This document shows positions 25,530-35,210 of a DNA stretch of 61,613 nt, in pieces; the first letter of the stretch is position 1, and the number at the start of each line of letters is the position of its first letter. A program made the position numbers and the translations under genes. The notes below the pieces were generated by a model. That model was given only the letters and a program-made list of their open reading frames with translations. It ran no database searches and had not been told where the DNA came from. The stretch comes from CAZUDI01 sp964618975. GTDB lineage: Bacteria; Desulfobacterota; Desulfomonilia; UBA1062. The stretch covers positions 1 through 61,613 of the forward strand of contig CAZUDI010000021.1 in NCBI GenBank assembly GCA_964618975.1. The letters run 5' to 3'.

Positions 25530-27347
25530 ATGGCAAAACACGAAGAGACATCCATGGCGGCAGTATTCTTAAATCGGGTGCAGGAGTATGGAGACCGGGC
25601 CTGCGTGGGCTATAAGAACTCCCACGGCACCTATACGGACCTCTCCTGGAATGAGATGGGCGCCATGGTACTCAACCTGGCCTCGTGGCTCCTCGACAAG
25701 GGGATCAAGTCCGGAGACAAGGTCGCCCTTTTCGCGCCCAACCGCTACGAATGGTGGGTCACCGACCTCGCCATCTGTTCCATCGGCGCGGTCAATGTCC
25801 CCATCTATGCCACCAATGCCCCGGAAGAGGCCCGTTACATCATCGACAACTCCGACTCCATCCTCTGTTTCGTCGGGGAACAGGACCACCTGAAAAGGGT
25901 GCTCGAGGTTCGAGACAGGCTTCCCAACCTCGGAGACATCATCGCCTTCGACGATCCGGGCCGACCCATGGAGGGAGTTATCACCTTCAAGGAGGCCCTG
26001 GAAGGTGGCCGGCGGGCGCCGGCGAACGTTCGCGAGGAGTTCGAACGACGCCTCAAGGGCATCAACCCGAGCGACCTGGCCACCATCATCTACACCTCGG
26101 GCACGACCGGCAACCCTAAGGGCGTCATGCTCTCCCACAGCAATTTCCTGGCCAATGTCGACCAGTGCTACTCGGTGGCCCCCGATCTCTTCGGTCAGGA
26201 TCACACGCTCCTGTCCTTTCTCCCGCTGTCGCACTCCTTCGAGCGTAGCGCGGGTTATTACCTGGCGATCTATGCCGGCAAGAAGGTGGTCTTTGCCGAG
26301 GACTTCTCCAAGATCCTCGATAACTTCCTTGAGGTGCGCCCCACCTTCATCGTGAGCGTGCCCCGGCTCTACGAAAAGATCCATGCCGGGATCCTCTCCA
26401 AGGTCGGTGATGCCTCCCCCGTCAAAAAGCTGCTCTTCGCCTGGGCCATGGGCCTGGCCAAGAAAAACCTCCCCCACATCTGCAACGATATCCCGCGCAC
26501 CGGCCTCTTCGCCCTGCAATACTCCCTGGCCGACCGCCTCATCTTCTCCAAGCTCAAGGCGGCCCTGGGCATGGACCAGTTGCGTTTCGCCGTCTCCGGT
26601 GGCGGGCCCCTGGCGGTCAGCGACGCCGAGTTCTTCCTGGGGATGGGGATCAAGGTGCTCGAAGGTTTCGGCCTGACTGAGACCACGCCGGTGACCAACG
26701 TCAATCCTCCAGGACGCATCAAACCCGGCAGCATCGGCCCGGCGGTCAAAAACACCATCGTCAAGGCCGCCCCGGACGGGGAGATGCTCATCAAGGGCCC
26801 GCAGGTCATGCTGGGTTATTACAAGAACGAGGAGGCCACCAAAGAGGCCTTCACCGAGGACGGTTTCTTCAGAACCGGCGATATCTGCGAGATCGATAGC
26901 GATGGCTATGTCAAGATCACCGGCCGGCTCAAGGACCTCATCATCACCTCGGGCGGCAAGAACATCTCGCCCCAGAACATCGAAAACAGCCTCAAGGCCT
27001 CCATCTACATCGAGCAGGTGGCCATTATCGGCGACAACCGCAAATACCTTTCGGCCCTCGTCGTGCCCGCCTTCGGCGAGCTGAAGAACTGGGCCGATAA
27101 GAACGGCGTGAGCTATTCGGGCCATGCGGACCTCATCACCAACGAGCAGGTCATCAAACTCTTCGAGGCCGAGATCGCCGCCCACACCCAGGACTTTGCG
27201 CGCGTGGAACAGATCCGCAAATTCAAGCTGCTGGATGCGGAGTGGTCCCAGGAGACCGACGAACTGACCCCCACCCTGAAGCTCAAACGGCGCATCATCA
27301 ACCAGAAATACGCCCGCGAGATCGACAGCCTCTATCCCCCCGACTGA
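25530..27347 (+). CDS. Long-chain acyl-CoA synthetase (AMP-forming)
   Basis: A 605-residue ANL-superfamily enzyme that activates fatty acids via acyl-AMP. The P-loop-like motif YTSGTTGNPKGVMLSH lies near residue 190. GFGLTETTPV (adenylate binding) and DGFFRTGDICEIDSDGY with the K-containing GRLKDLIITSGGKNISP hinge complete the set. Length and the C-terminal KRRIINQKY segment match the FAA1/long-chain group, not acetyl-CoA synthetases. AAGGAGG precedes the ATG. It is a single-gene unit ended by a strong hairpin. Fatty-acid uptake partners are not nearby. Confidence 0.93.
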   Translation: MAKHEETSMAAVFLNRVQEYGDRACVGYKNSHGTYTDLSWNEMGAMVLNLASWLLDKGIKSGDKVALFAPNRYEWWVTDLAICSIGAVNVPIYATNAPEEARYIIDNSDSILCFVGEQDHLKRVLEVRDRLPNLGDIIAFDDPGRPMEGVITFKEALEGGRRAPANVREEFERRLKGINPSDLATIIYTSGTTGNPKGVMLSHSNFLANVDQCYSVAPDLFGQDHTLLSFLPLSHSFERSAGYYLAIYAGKKVVFAEDFSKILDNFLEVRPTFIVSVPRLYEKIHAGILSKVGDASPVKKLLFAWAMGLAKKNLPHICNDIPRTGLFALQYSLADRLIFSKLKAALGMDQLRFAVSGGGPLAVSDAEFFLGMGIKVLEGFGLTETTPVTNVNPPGRIKPGSIGPAVKNTIVKAAPDGEMLIKGPQVMLGYYKNEEATKEAFTEDGFFRTGDICEIDSDGYVKITGRLKDLIITSGGKNISPQNIENSLKASIYIEQVAIIGDNRKYLSALVVPAFGELKNWADKNGVSYSGHADLITNEQVIKLFEAEIAAHTQDFARVEQIRKFKLLDAEWSQETDELTPTLKLKRRIINQKYAREIDSLYPPD

Positions 27348-27354
27348 CATCCAT

Positions 27355-27398
27355 GCGCGTGAGGGGGCCACCCCTTCTGGGGTGGCCCCCTCACGCGC
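27355..27398. terminator. Strong hairpin after acyl-CoA synthetase gene
   Basis: Perfect 20-base arms (27355-27374 and 27379-27398) with a four-base TTCT loop lie eight bases after the stop. There is no U-run, but the stability suggests a terminator. It also lies downstream of the convergent mgsA gene. Confidence 0.75.
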
Positions 27399-27559
27399 CC
27401 TTGCGCCAGTCGTGGCAGACCCCAGGGCAGGGTGATGCGTGGCTGCACATGGCGGGCCTACGGCCGGACGCGAACATACCTGCTGAAGACAGCAAACAGC
27501 CCCCGCCGAGAAGGCCTTTCCCGCGCGGGGCTGCCCTACAGGGGCGCAGGTCGCCCGCT

Positions 27560-27931
27560 TCAATCCTCCAGGCCCAGACCCCTGATGATCAGCTCCGCCG
27601 ATGCCAGATTGGTGGCCAAAGGCACGTTGTGCACGTCGCAGATTCGCATGAGCATGGAGATATCCGGATCGTGCGGATGCTTGCCGAGCGGATCACGCAG
27701 AAAGATCACGGCATCGATGCGCCCGTCGGCCACATCCGAGGCGATCTGGGCGTCCCCCCCCAACGGTCCCGAGAGCTTGCGCTCTATCTTGAGGCCGGCC
27801 CGCTCGACATGCAGACCGGTAGTCCCGGTGGCCACGATGTCGAGCTGAGTAAGTGCCTCCTTGAAATCCTTGACAAAGGCCACCATATCCGCCTTCTTGC
27901 CGTCATGGGCGATCAATGCGATCCTCTTCAT
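27560..27931 (-). CDS. mgsA: Methylglyoxal synthase
   Basis: A 123-residue enzyme that turns dihydroxyacetone phosphate into methylglyoxal, a bypass relieving phosphate limitation in glycolysis. Motifs are IALIAHDGKK at the start, ATGTTGLHVE (phosphate loop), SGPLGGDAQIA with a catalytic Asp and DPLGKHPHDPDI with the conserved His. The start MKRIALIAHD follows GTGGAGAAA; an upstream ATG at 27973 adds unrelated residues. It stands alone on the minus strand. Confidence 0.95.
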   Translation of the reverse strand: MKRIALIAHDGKKADMVAFVKDFKEALTQLDIVATGTTGLHVERAGLKIERKLSGPLGGDAQIASDVADGRIDAVIFLRDPLGKHPHDPDISMLMRICDVHNVPLATNLASAELIIRGLGLED

Positions 27932-28191
27932 TTTCTCCACTTCTTGTGAAATATTTTTGATCAATCGATGCATGCTTAAGGTGTTCGGTCAATGGGCGGC
28001 ATGGCACAGAAATTGGGAATCGCTTTTCCCAGAAGAGTAATTTATTTCACACCTTGTCCCCGATGACGGAGGGCTTATATCATAACATAAAGGTAACATA
28101 CAGGAAATAATTGGGCCGCATCTGGTACATATCTTGCTAAATTTGATTGATTCTGCTTCTTTTTTCTCATCATGAATCCTATGGAGGTGGT

Positions 28192-29955
28192 ATGAAGGTC
28201 AGTCACAGGTTACATCCCGTTCTTTGGTTGGCGCTTGTCGCCCTTGTCGCCGGATGCTCGGGGAGTTCCGATCCGGACTATCCTCTCGCCGGCGCGGCCC
28301 TCGGCAGTGAATCGGCCTATTCGGCCGGGTCGCGAGTCGACCCGGTGACATACGACGAGGCTGCCAGCATCACCCTCTCCCTCAAAAACGCCGACGGCAC
28401 TTACACCCGGCTGGCCAATGGCGATTATGTCGAGGCCGGCCGGCAGACACTGGCTGTCAAGATCACCGGCGGCCTGAAGGGCCGCGGACGTGTGTTCGTC
28501 AGCAACGGCGGCGGCCTGCAGACCGAGGCCCTCCTCGAAGAGGACGGCACCTACTATACCTGCGAGTGGCGCTTCTCGCGCGATTCTTTTCGGCAGGTAC
28601 TGCTGATTCAGGAGATCTATGCCGACGGCAGCGCCTCGAAGGAAAAGTACGTGCTGGCTACCGACCCCAATCCGGGCAGCGACCAGCTCGTGCGTGAGGG
28701 GTTGGGGCTCATGGTGGGCGCCGAAATCCTCGAGGCCCTCAAGGGGCCCATGGGCTCCCTGCTCGAGGGCATGCTGGGCCTGAGCGGGGTCAGCGTCAAC
28801 GAACTGCGCCCCGCCACGCGTGCGGGCGACGGGGTCATCTATCTCGACCTCACCATCCCGGTGGGCGCTATTCCAATAGATCTCAACGCCGATCTGGTCC
28901 TGGATGACGCTGGGCGCATGCTGAACATCGACCTGGAGAACATCGCCCTGTGGAATTCCGAACTCCTGGGCAACATCATCGGAATCCTCAATCTCTTCCC
29001 CATCGTCAATCCCCCCGTGGCCCTCGACCTGGCCGATCTGCTCGGCGGGATGGGCGGTGACGAGGGTGAAGACGACCTCCTCGGCAGCCTGCTGGGCGGC
29101 CTGGAGATCGAAAAGTACCTCTTCCTGGACCTCTACGGCCGGCCGGGGGAGACTACGGCCGACTTCGCCTGTCTGGGATCCGGTCTGTATGTGGCCGACA
29201 AGGCGGACGCCCCCACCAACGCCGAGGGAGAGCCCCTCTTCCCCGAGGTTAGCATCTTCGACCTGCCACAGGAGACACCCATGTTCCTCCCGACGCCTGA
29301 GGCGCCCTACAACCTGGGGGTGACGCTGACCCAGTACAACCTCAACCAGATCCTGGGATCCCTGCTGGGTGGAACACCGATCTCCTTCTACGACGCGGGC
29401 ATCTTCGGCGAGCTCATCATCATCATCCCGGCCAACGACGGAACCAAGACCCAGGCCCTCAAGATTACCTTCAACCCGGCCGGGCTGGCCTTCGACCTGC
29501 GCGGAACGGACATGATCCTCATGATCAACGACCTGCGTCTAGAGTATGTGGAGAACGGCACGCCGATATGGCAGATGTCCGTGGACACGGCCTTCGACCT
29601 CAGGATCCTGCCCGGACTGGATGGTCCGACCCTCGACCTGTATCTGGACATCCTACCCGAGTATACCCACACGCACAGCATGCGTGACAACCTGGGTGTT
29701 CTGGGCCTGTATGACCACTCCGACTTCTTCATGTTCATCTTCGAGACGCTGGCCTCCATGCTGACCGACGACCCCGAAGGGCCGCTCCTCTCTCTGAACC
29801 TGGCCGAACTTCTCGGCGAGGACCTGATCACTTTCAAGGAGGGTACCGCCCCGCTGAGCTTGTCCTCAGGTGACGGCAACTGCTATCTGGGGCTGGCCGT
29901 CGAGAGTCTCGACGTGGGCTCTGTGGGGGCGTGTTTCATCGAAACCGCCCGTTAG
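28192..29955 (+). CDS. Large predicted lipoprotein of unknown function
   Basis: A 587-residue secreted protein. A signal peptide ends in the lipobox LVAGC (Cys about residue 22), so it is probably lipid-anchored. The mature part begins with a Ser/Gly-rich linker, then a beta-rich region (about 45-160), and hydrophobic Leu/Gly/Asp segments (GGMGGDEGEDDLLGSLLGG, about 285-305). No family is recognised. TGGAGGTGGT precedes the chosen ATG. The next gene encodes a probable outer-membrane barrel 71 bases later, so the two likely form one envelope unit. Confidence 0.8.
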   Translation: MKVSHRLHPVLWLALVALVAGCSGSSDPDYPLAGAALGSESAYSAGSRVDPVTYDEAASITLSLKNADGTYTRLANGDYVEAGRQTLAVKITGGLKGRGRVFVSNGGGLQTEALLEEDGTYYTCEWRFSRDSFRQVLLIQEIYADGSASKEKYVLATDPNPGSDQLVREGLGLMVGAEILEALKGPMGSLLEGMLGLSGVSVNELRPATRAGDGVIYLDLTIPVGAIPIDLNADLVLDDAGRMLNIDLENIALWNSELLGNIIGILNLFPIVNPPVALDLADLLGGMGGDEGEDDLLGSLLGGLEIEKYLFLDLYGRPGETTADFACLGSGLYVADKADAPTNAEGEPLFPEVSIFDLPQETPMFLPTPEAPYNLGVTLTQYNLNQILGSLLGGTPISFYDAGIFGELIIIIPANDGTKTQALKITFNPAGLAFDLRGTDMILMINDLRLEYVENGTPIWQMSVDTAFDLRILPGLDGPTLDLYLDILPEYTHTHSMRDNLGVLGLYDHSDFFMFIFETLASMLTDDPEGPLLSLNLAELLGEDLITFKEGTAPLSLSSGDGNCYLGLAVESLDVGSVGACFIETAR

Positions 29956-29980
29956 ACAAGGCCCTTATAACGTTGACCAT

Positions 29981-30004
29981 GGCGGGCGGTTAGCGCCGCC
30001 CGCC
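29981..30004. terminator. Hairpin between lipoprotein and barrel genes
   Basis: GGCGGGCGG (29981-29989) and CCGCCCGCC (29996-30004) form nine-base arms, followed at once by the palindrome CTCTTGCAAGAG. It may attenuate or stabilise the transcript between the two genes. Confidence 0.5.
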
Positions 30005-30026
30005 TCTTGCAAGAGAGGAGGATGAA

Positions 30027-31778
30027 ATGCAGCGTACATGCCATCGGGTGGTTTTCGTTTCCCTGCTTCTGGGACTCTTCCTGTCCGGGCCCCTGGGGGC
30101 CTCGACCTTCGAGATGTCCGGCTACTACGAGGTGCAGGGCATCAAGAAGGATCAGCACGACATCGTCCAGGGCAGTTATCTCACCGCCCAGGCCCCCATC
30201 CAGTCGGTCCTGCCCCTGCTTACCCAGAGCCTGGTGGATCTCGGTCACCTGGACGCCGCCATCAGCGACCCCTACTGTCCCAACCTGCCGGTCCAAGACG
30301 TGATCGATGACGACGCCTACCTGGCGCATACCCTCAAGCTCAAACCCGTCGTCACCCTCTTGGAGGGGGTCCAGATCAAGGCCAACATCACGGCCTTCGA
30401 CAAGGCCAACCTCGACGACAAGATCTACGGACGCGTGGACTATGAACGGCTGGGACTGCCGGACGAGTACGACACCTTCAGCCGGCGCCTGAGCGCCTAT
30501 TACCAGGAGGAGTTCGACAGCCAGAACGTCTTCAAAATCGACCAGATCTGGGGCGAGGTGCTCACCCCCTTCGGGTTCTTCGTGCTCGGCCGTCACGAGA
30601 GCTTCACAGGCGTCGCCTACTTCATCCAGGTCCCGCCGCTACCGGGCTGGACCTTCGGCCTCATCTGGAGCCACGAGGACGAGGACGGCGACGACCATGA
30701 AAACGAGCTCGTACGGCCCTACCCCCCCTACACCATCCATCTCGACACCGACACGGCCGACGAGGACGGCTACGTCCTGGTGATCAACTACGAGAAGGAC
30801 CCCCTCAAGATCACCGCCATGCTGCCCTACGCCACGGCCGGCAAGGACAACGCCGACACGAGCTGCTTCTTCCCCGAGATCGAGGCGGCCTACCACAAGG
30901 AGGCCCTCAAGGTGGACGCCTTCCTGCGCTACCGCATGGGCGACTACCTGCGCAAGGACTCGGGGGTGGCCCGCACCGAGGCCTACACCTACAGCGAGCT
31001 GGTGACCCTCTTGTATGCCCTGCAGGATATCGCCGGCTCGCCCCTGCCCGGCGATTCGCTCCTGGTGGGGGGGATGTTCAAGGACGACTGGACCTTGAGC
31101 GACCTGACGGCCTACATCGATATCGAGTACGAGTTCGAACACCTCACCCCCCGGCTCTCCCTGGCCTATGCCTCGGGGGCCGAGGATCCCACCCAGTGCT
31201 CGGGATACTTCGAGGACGATCAGACCTTCGGTTCCTGGCTCATGAACGCGGTCTCGGATGTCTACAACCCCTATTTCGAGACCCCGGTCTCCAACACCAC
31301 CGACCTGTTGTGGGACCCCTTCTTCCACGACACCTACAGCTTCTCCAACATCAAGCTCCTCCGTCTGGGGGCCGAGTCGCACCTGACCTCCAAGCTCAGC
31401 GCCTCAGGGAATTTCATCTGGGCCCAGAGGGCCAGCACCACCTATCTCGAGGATTGGAACCCCGAATGGGGCACGATCAACGCCCTGAACAAGGACCTGA
31501 CCAAAATCGCCCTCATCGGACAGGTGGACCCCGATACCGGGCTGGCGGACAACAGTAGGCGCTATAAAAACCGCGTGGATGCCGATCTTGGCTGGGAGGT
31601 CAATGCCAAACTCACCTACAGGGTGCACGACCCGGTCATCTTCGATCTCGAGGGGGCCTACTACAAACCGGGGGGCTTCTACGAAACCGCCCTGGAGAAC
31701 GCCTTCGGTTACGGCAACACCGGGCTCAAGGTGGAACCCACCTGGGGGGTCCGCTGGATCACGACCCTCAACTTCTAG
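30027..31778 (+). CDS. Predicted outer-membrane beta-barrel protein
   Basis: A 583-residue secreted protein. The signal peptide runs to about residue 27 (LFLSGPLGAS). Many alternating polar/hydrophobic strands rich in Tyr and Phe follow. The chain ends in Phe (WITTLNF), the usual C-terminal signal for barrel insertion by BamA. Segments such as FETPVSNTTDLLWDPFFHDT resemble alginate-export or DUF1302-like porins, but I cannot assign a family. GAGGAGG precedes the ATG. It follows the lipoprotein gene and ends with a strong terminator. Confidence 0.75.
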   Translation: MQRTCHRVVFVSLLLGLFLSGPLGASTFEMSGYYEVQGIKKDQHDIVQGSYLTAQAPIQSVLPLLTQSLVDLGHLDAAISDPYCPNLPVQDVIDDDAYLAHTLKLKPVVTLLEGVQIKANITAFDKANLDDKIYGRVDYERLGLPDEYDTFSRRLSAYYQEEFDSQNVFKIDQIWGEVLTPFGFFVLGRHESFTGVAYFIQVPPLPGWTFGLIWSHEDEDGDDHENELVRPYPPYTIHLDTDTADEDGYVLVINYEKDPLKITAMLPYATAGKDNADTSCFFPEIEAAYHKEALKVDAFLRYRMGDYLRKDSGVARTEAYTYSELVTLLYALQDIAGSPLPGDSLLVGGMFKDDWTLSDLTAYIDIEYEFEHLTPRLSLAYASGAEDPTQCSGYFEDDQTFGSWLMNAVSDVYNPYFETPVSNTTDLLWDPFFHDTYSFSNIKLLRLGAESHLTSKLSASGNFIWAQRASTTYLEDWNPEWGTINALNKDLTKIALIGQVDPDTGLADNSRRYKNRVDADLGWEVNAKLTYRVHDPVIFDLEGAYYKPGGFYETALENAFGYGNTGLKVEPTWGVRWITTLNF

Positions 31779-31808
31779 GACATACACCGCTGGCATATAA
31801 TCCACAAA

Positions 31809-31841
31809 GAGGGGGCCCGGCCATCAAGGCCGGGCCCCCTC
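31809..31841. terminator. Terminator after barrel gene
   Basis: GAGGGGGCCCGGCC (31809-31822) and its exact complement (31828-31841) flank an ATCAA loop, about 30 bases after the stop. Confidence 0.8.
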
Positions 31842-31984
31842 TGCATCTCTATCGACTCCGGGGCAGATCCTGGACACCCTTTCGAGTCCTCAGCGATCGG
31901 GAAGGCTGGACATAAGCGCTTCATCTGCGGGAGGGAAGCCTTCCTCACAGCCCGGGGCGGAAAAAGGCGCGGTGGATATCCTCC

Positions 31985-32752
31985 TCAAGGCCGGGCAGCC
32001 ATGACGGCGGCGCCGATGGCGCCTATTACCTGAGCACTCTCCAGCACGCACAGGGGCTCTTTGAGCCTTTCCTCCAGCGCCCGCACCACGCCGGTGTTGC
32101 GGGCCACCCCGCCGGTCATCATGACCGGGGACCTGACGCCCACCCGCCGTGCCAGCGCGCCCACGCGCGCAGCCACGGCGTCGTGGATGCCGGCGATGAT
32201 ATTCTCGCGGGGCTCGCCCTTGGCGATGAGCGAGATCACCTCGGACTCGGCGAACACCGTGCAGATGCTGCTGATACAGGCGGGTTTCCCGGCCGCAAGC
32301 GCAAGGTCACCCAAGTCGGCGAGCTCCACCTCCAGGGCGCGCGCCATGACCTCCAGGAAGCGGCCCGTGCCCGCGGCGCACTTGTCGTTCATGGCGAAAT
32401 CCCTGACCCGGCCGCTGTCATCCACGAGCATGGCCTTGCTGTCCTGCCCACCCACATCGATGATAAAACGCACCCCGGGGAGAAGGTGATGCGCCCCGGC
32501 CGCGTGGCAGATGATCTCGGTCAGGGCCCGGTGGGCGAAGCCCACCGCGTTCCGGCCATAGCCGGTGGCCACCACGCTGTCCACGGAGGCTTTCCCGAGG
32601 CCCAGCTGTGTGAGCAGGGCGGCAAAGACCCTTTCAGAGGCCTGGGATGGGTTGTAGCCGGTCAGGTCGACCCTTGTGCCGAGCACCACGCCGTCGCGCA
32701 GCACGGCGGCCTTGGCCGTGATGGAGCCGATGTCGATACCGGCCGTGAGCAT
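31985..32752 (-). CDS. 2-hydroxyacyl-CoA dehydratase activator (BadF/HgdC ATPase)
   Basis: A 255-residue ASKHA-fold ATPase that drives one electron into the dehydratase at the cost of ATP. The N-terminal phosphate loop is GIDIGSITAKAA and the second is DVGGQDSKAM. The two cysteines that bind a bridging [4Fe-4S] cluster in the dimer are in NDKCAAGTGRF and SSICTVFAESE. MTGGVARNTG is the third nucleotide loop. Family length is normal. It is the last gene of a four-gene minus-strand operon with two dehydratase subunits and a dehydrogenase. Only one such gene is present, which favours dehydratase over benzoyl-CoA reductase. Confidence 0.92.
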   Translation of the reverse strand: MLTAGIDIGSITAKAAVLRDGVVLGTRVDLTGYNPSQASERVFAALLTQLGLGKASVDSVVATGYGRNAVGFAHRALTEIICHAAGAHHLLPGVRFIIDVGGQDSKAMLVDDSGRVRDFAMNDKCAAGTGRFLEVMARALEVELADLGDLALAAGKPACISSICTVFAESEVISLIAKGEPRENIIAGIHDAVAARVGALARRVGVRSPVMMTGGVARNTGVVRALEERLKEPLCVLESAQVIGAIGAAVMAARP

Positions 32753-32811
32753 TTAAGCCTCCCCTCTGATTGTTCTTCTCCGGCGCAGGTTTCCCCCAGC
32801 GCCGGGGTGCT

Positions 32812-33576
32812 TCAGATCGTACATGCCCCGCCGTCCACCACGAGGGTCTGGCCGGTGATGAAGGCCGCCGCCTCGGAAGCGAGGAAAAGTGTTGGACGCA
32901 CCACATCCAGGGGTTCCGCGATGCGCCCCAGGGGGATGCCACTTACGACCTGGTCGAGGATCTGGGCGTTGGACCAGAAGGGCTGGCTGAATTCGGTGCG
33001 CACCATGGCTGGCGCCACGGCATTCACCGTGATCCCAAAGGGTGCGAGCTCGGCCGCCAGCACCCTTGTCAGCATCTCCACCCCGGCCTTGGCCACCCCG
33101 TAGACGCCCATGGCCGGCGAGGCCTTGCGGCCGGCGATGGAGGAGATGTTGACGATGCGGCCCTTGCCGGCGCCCTTCATGAGGGCAGCGGCCTGGCGGG
33201 CGCACAGAAAGGTGCCGTTGAGATTGGTGTCCATGATCTTCTGCCACAGCTGAGGCTCCGTCTCGCAGACCGAGGCGGTCATGAGGTTCATGCCCACATT
33301 GTTGATGAGCACGTCCAGGCGTCCGAAGTGCTCCTTCACCGCGGTGAAGAGACTTGTCACCTCTTCCTCGCGGGCGATGTGCGCCGGGTGGGTCAGGAGT
33401 CTCTCGCCGCCTCCGAGGGAGGCCTGCGCCGCCTCCAGGCCCGCGGACTTGCGGGCACAGATGGCTACCCGGGCGCCCTGTTCCAGCAGGCAGCGCGCTA
33501 TCTCCAGGCCGATCCCCCGACTGCCCCCGGTGACCAGCACCACCTTGTCTTCCAGACCGAAGCGTATCAAACCCAT
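32812..33576 (-). CDS. Short-chain dehydrogenase/reductase
   Basis: A 254-residue NAD(P)-dependent oxidoreductase. The Rossmann motif TGGSRGIG lies near residue 17, NNVGMN is the structural NAG-type motif, and the catalytic Ser (NISSIAG) and Tyr-x3-Lys (YGVAK) are present. It ends in the usual GGACTI. The start at MGLIRFGLE follows AAAAGGAGAG; a longer frame from 33720 passes through a repeat and is rejected. It lies inside the dehydratase operon, so it may interconvert a keto and hydroxy acid or acyl-CoA feeding that enzyme (inference). Confidence 0.9.
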   Translation of the reverse strand: MGLIRFGLEDKVVLVTGGSRGIGLEIARCLLEQGARVAICARKSAGLEAAQASLGGGERLLTHPAHIAREEEVTSLFTAVKEHFGRLDVLINNVGMNLMTASVCETEPQLWQKIMDTNLNGTFLCARQAAALMKGAGKGRIVNISSIAGRKASPAMGVYGVAKAGVEMLTRVLAAELAPFGITVNAVAPAMVRTEFSQPFWSNAQILDQVVSGIPLGRIAEPLDVVRPTLFLASEAAAFITGQTLVVDGGACTI

Positions 33577-33720
33577 AGGCGAAGCTCTCCTTTTCTCGAA
33601 TATTATGGCTTCCCGGCGTCGCATTTCGGACACCGGCCCATGCTTTCCCCTGCGGCGGGGGAGTGTGCGTTCCCACCATACCGCACCCCATGCGGCAGGA
33701 AAACACCCCATCACAAGCAT

Positions 33721-33795
33721 GGGGATGAACCCCGGGGCAAACCTGAATCCCTGCCTTCCGCTGCAACCAGCGGGGAATTCGACCCTCAGGCCTTT
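33721..33795 (+). repeat. Dispersed palindromic repeat, copy
   Basis: Starts GGGGATGAACCCCGGGGCAA, has a central stem CCGCTG/CAGCGG and ends GGGGAATTCGACCC. It lies between the dehydrogenase and dehydratase genes of one operon. Confidence 0.65.
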
Positions 33796-33813
33796 AAAAG
33801 AAGCCGCCCCTGT

Positions 33814-35049
33814 TCAGGTTCGCTTCTGCCTGATCATCTCCATGAAGGCATCGATACGGGTTTCGATCTGACTCTCGGAAAAGCTGCGCTCGTCCACCAT
33901 ATGCGATTCGATGACCAGGCAGGGGATCCCCTTTTCGGCCTGCACCATCTTCAGGATATCGTATTGCCCCAGGGAATAGGGCTTGCAGCTGCGGTTGGAG
34001 TGCATGACGAAACCGTCCACGGCATACTTGTCCACCATCTCGAGAACCCCCCGGGCCATCTGGTCCACCCCGATGTTGAGCCAGATGCGGGTGTAGGCCT
34101 CGGCCATGGAATCGATGAAGTTGTTCTCGTCCACAAATTTCAGGCTGCCGCACCAGGCCGTGGTATAGGTGTCGGCCACCAGGCAGGCCTCGTGACCGGC
34201 GAACTTGTCCGAGAGCCACTTCATGCGGTACCAGATGGGCAGGTTGTCCCACAGGAGACGGTAGCGCTCACGCGGCACGGCGCCTGTGCCCTGCGTAATG
34301 CGGTCGTTGAGCTCGCTGAGCAGATCGCGGTAGAAATCCACCACCACGGGGGTGCCCCGAAGGGTCACGATGAGGGCCAGGAAGAAGAAGGCGTCAAAAC
34401 AGGACATGGGTGCGGGCCGGTGCATGGGGGCATCCAGCACCGCCTGCCAGAGACGCTGGGCCTCCACGGAGAGCCGCCCCACCTCCACGGCCCGGTCATA
34501 CTCGAAGGGCCTCCCGCAGACCCCCTCCAGAAAGGTGATGTATTCATCGAGCTGCGCCCTCACATAGGTGCGGGCCTCATCGGTAAAGCCGGTGTGGCAG
34601 AAGGGGGTGTCGAAGATGAAGAGCGGCACGTCATAGTAGCGGGCCTGGATCTCGTACCACTTAAGCACGGTGCCGCAAATGTTGTTGCAGCACACGAGCA
34701 TATCGGGCCGCGGCAGACCGCCGATGGGCCCGCCATTGACCGGAGCACCGCCGATATCCGCCCGGGCATACGAGCACAGGTCCGGGCTGTAGCCCATCTC
34801 CTCGGCCCTGGCGCACAGATCGGCCCCCATATGCGAGGCCCCGACCATGGCGGCGTGATTTTCGGGATAGATCGGGATCACATCCATCACGATGAGCGGC
34901 TCCACCGGTCCGCCGCTCGTGATCCAGGCCACCTTCTTGCCGGTCTGCCCGGCGGTCTTGGCCTCGATGTAATAGTTGGTCATGATCTCGCGCATCCTGG
35001 CGGCAGAGGCGAACTTCTTGTCACCGAGGGTCTTATCGGCTGCACTCAT
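33814..35049 (-). CDS. 2-hydroxyacyl-CoA dehydratase-family subunit, larger
   Basis: A 411-residue member of the HgdB/FldB/BcrB-C family. Conserved blocks include IPIYPENHAAMVGA (substrate region), VCCNNICGTVLKW and NRSCKPYSLGQYD; cysteines in the latter two are expected to hold a [4Fe-4S] cluster. Together with the smaller subunit it would remove water from a 2-hydroxyacyl-CoA by a radical mechanism after activation. GAGGAGTACTGTCC precedes the ATG. The exact substrate cannot be told; benzoyl-CoA reductase-like chemistry is less likely because only one activator is encoded. Confidence 0.9.
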   Translation of the reverse strand: MSAADKTLGDKKFASAARMREIMTNYYIEAKTAGQTGKKVAWITSGGPVEPLIVMDVIPIYPENHAAMVGASHMGADLCARAEEMGYSPDLCSYARADIGGAPVNGGPIGGLPRPDMLVCCNNICGTVLKWYEIQARYYDVPLFIFDTPFCHTGFTDEARTYVRAQLDEYITFLEGVCGRPFEYDRAVEVGRLSVEAQRLWQAVLDAPMHRPAPMSCFDAFFFLALIVTLRGTPVVVDFYRDLLSELNDRITQGTGAVPRERYRLLWDNLPIWYRMKWLSDKFAGHEACLVADTYTTAWCGSLKFVDENNFIDSMAEAYTRIWLNIGVDQMARGVLEMVDKYAVDGFVMHSNRSCKPYSLGQYDILKMVQAEKGIPCLVIESHMVDERSFSESQIETRIDAFMEMIRQKRT

Positions 35050-35074
35050 GGACAGTACTCCTCATAATCTTTAG

Positions 35075-35151
35075 ATAGCTATTGGTTTTATTTCATTACC
35101 GTTACGGCAGCTCAAGGGGGTTCCCGGTCTTGACCTGGGGTTCATCCCCCC
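35075..35151 (-). repeat. Dispersed palindromic repeat, reverse copy
   Basis: Read on the minus strand it starts GGGGGATGAACCCCAGGTCA, carries CCGTAACGG in the centre and ends near AACCAATAGCTAT, parallel to the copy at 25426. It lies between the two dehydratase subunit genes. Confidence 0.6.
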
Positions 35152-35210
35152 GACTGTCCGCCTGGTATCTCACACCCTTTGTTTCCCACCCGGCCTCATC
35201 CCACTCCCCT

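Noticed and set aside
25569..27563. 664-residue minus-strand frame opposite the acyl-CoA synthetase
   Set aside because: It is a GC-rich codon shadow with no ribosome-binding site or domain; the plus strand has a complete enzyme.
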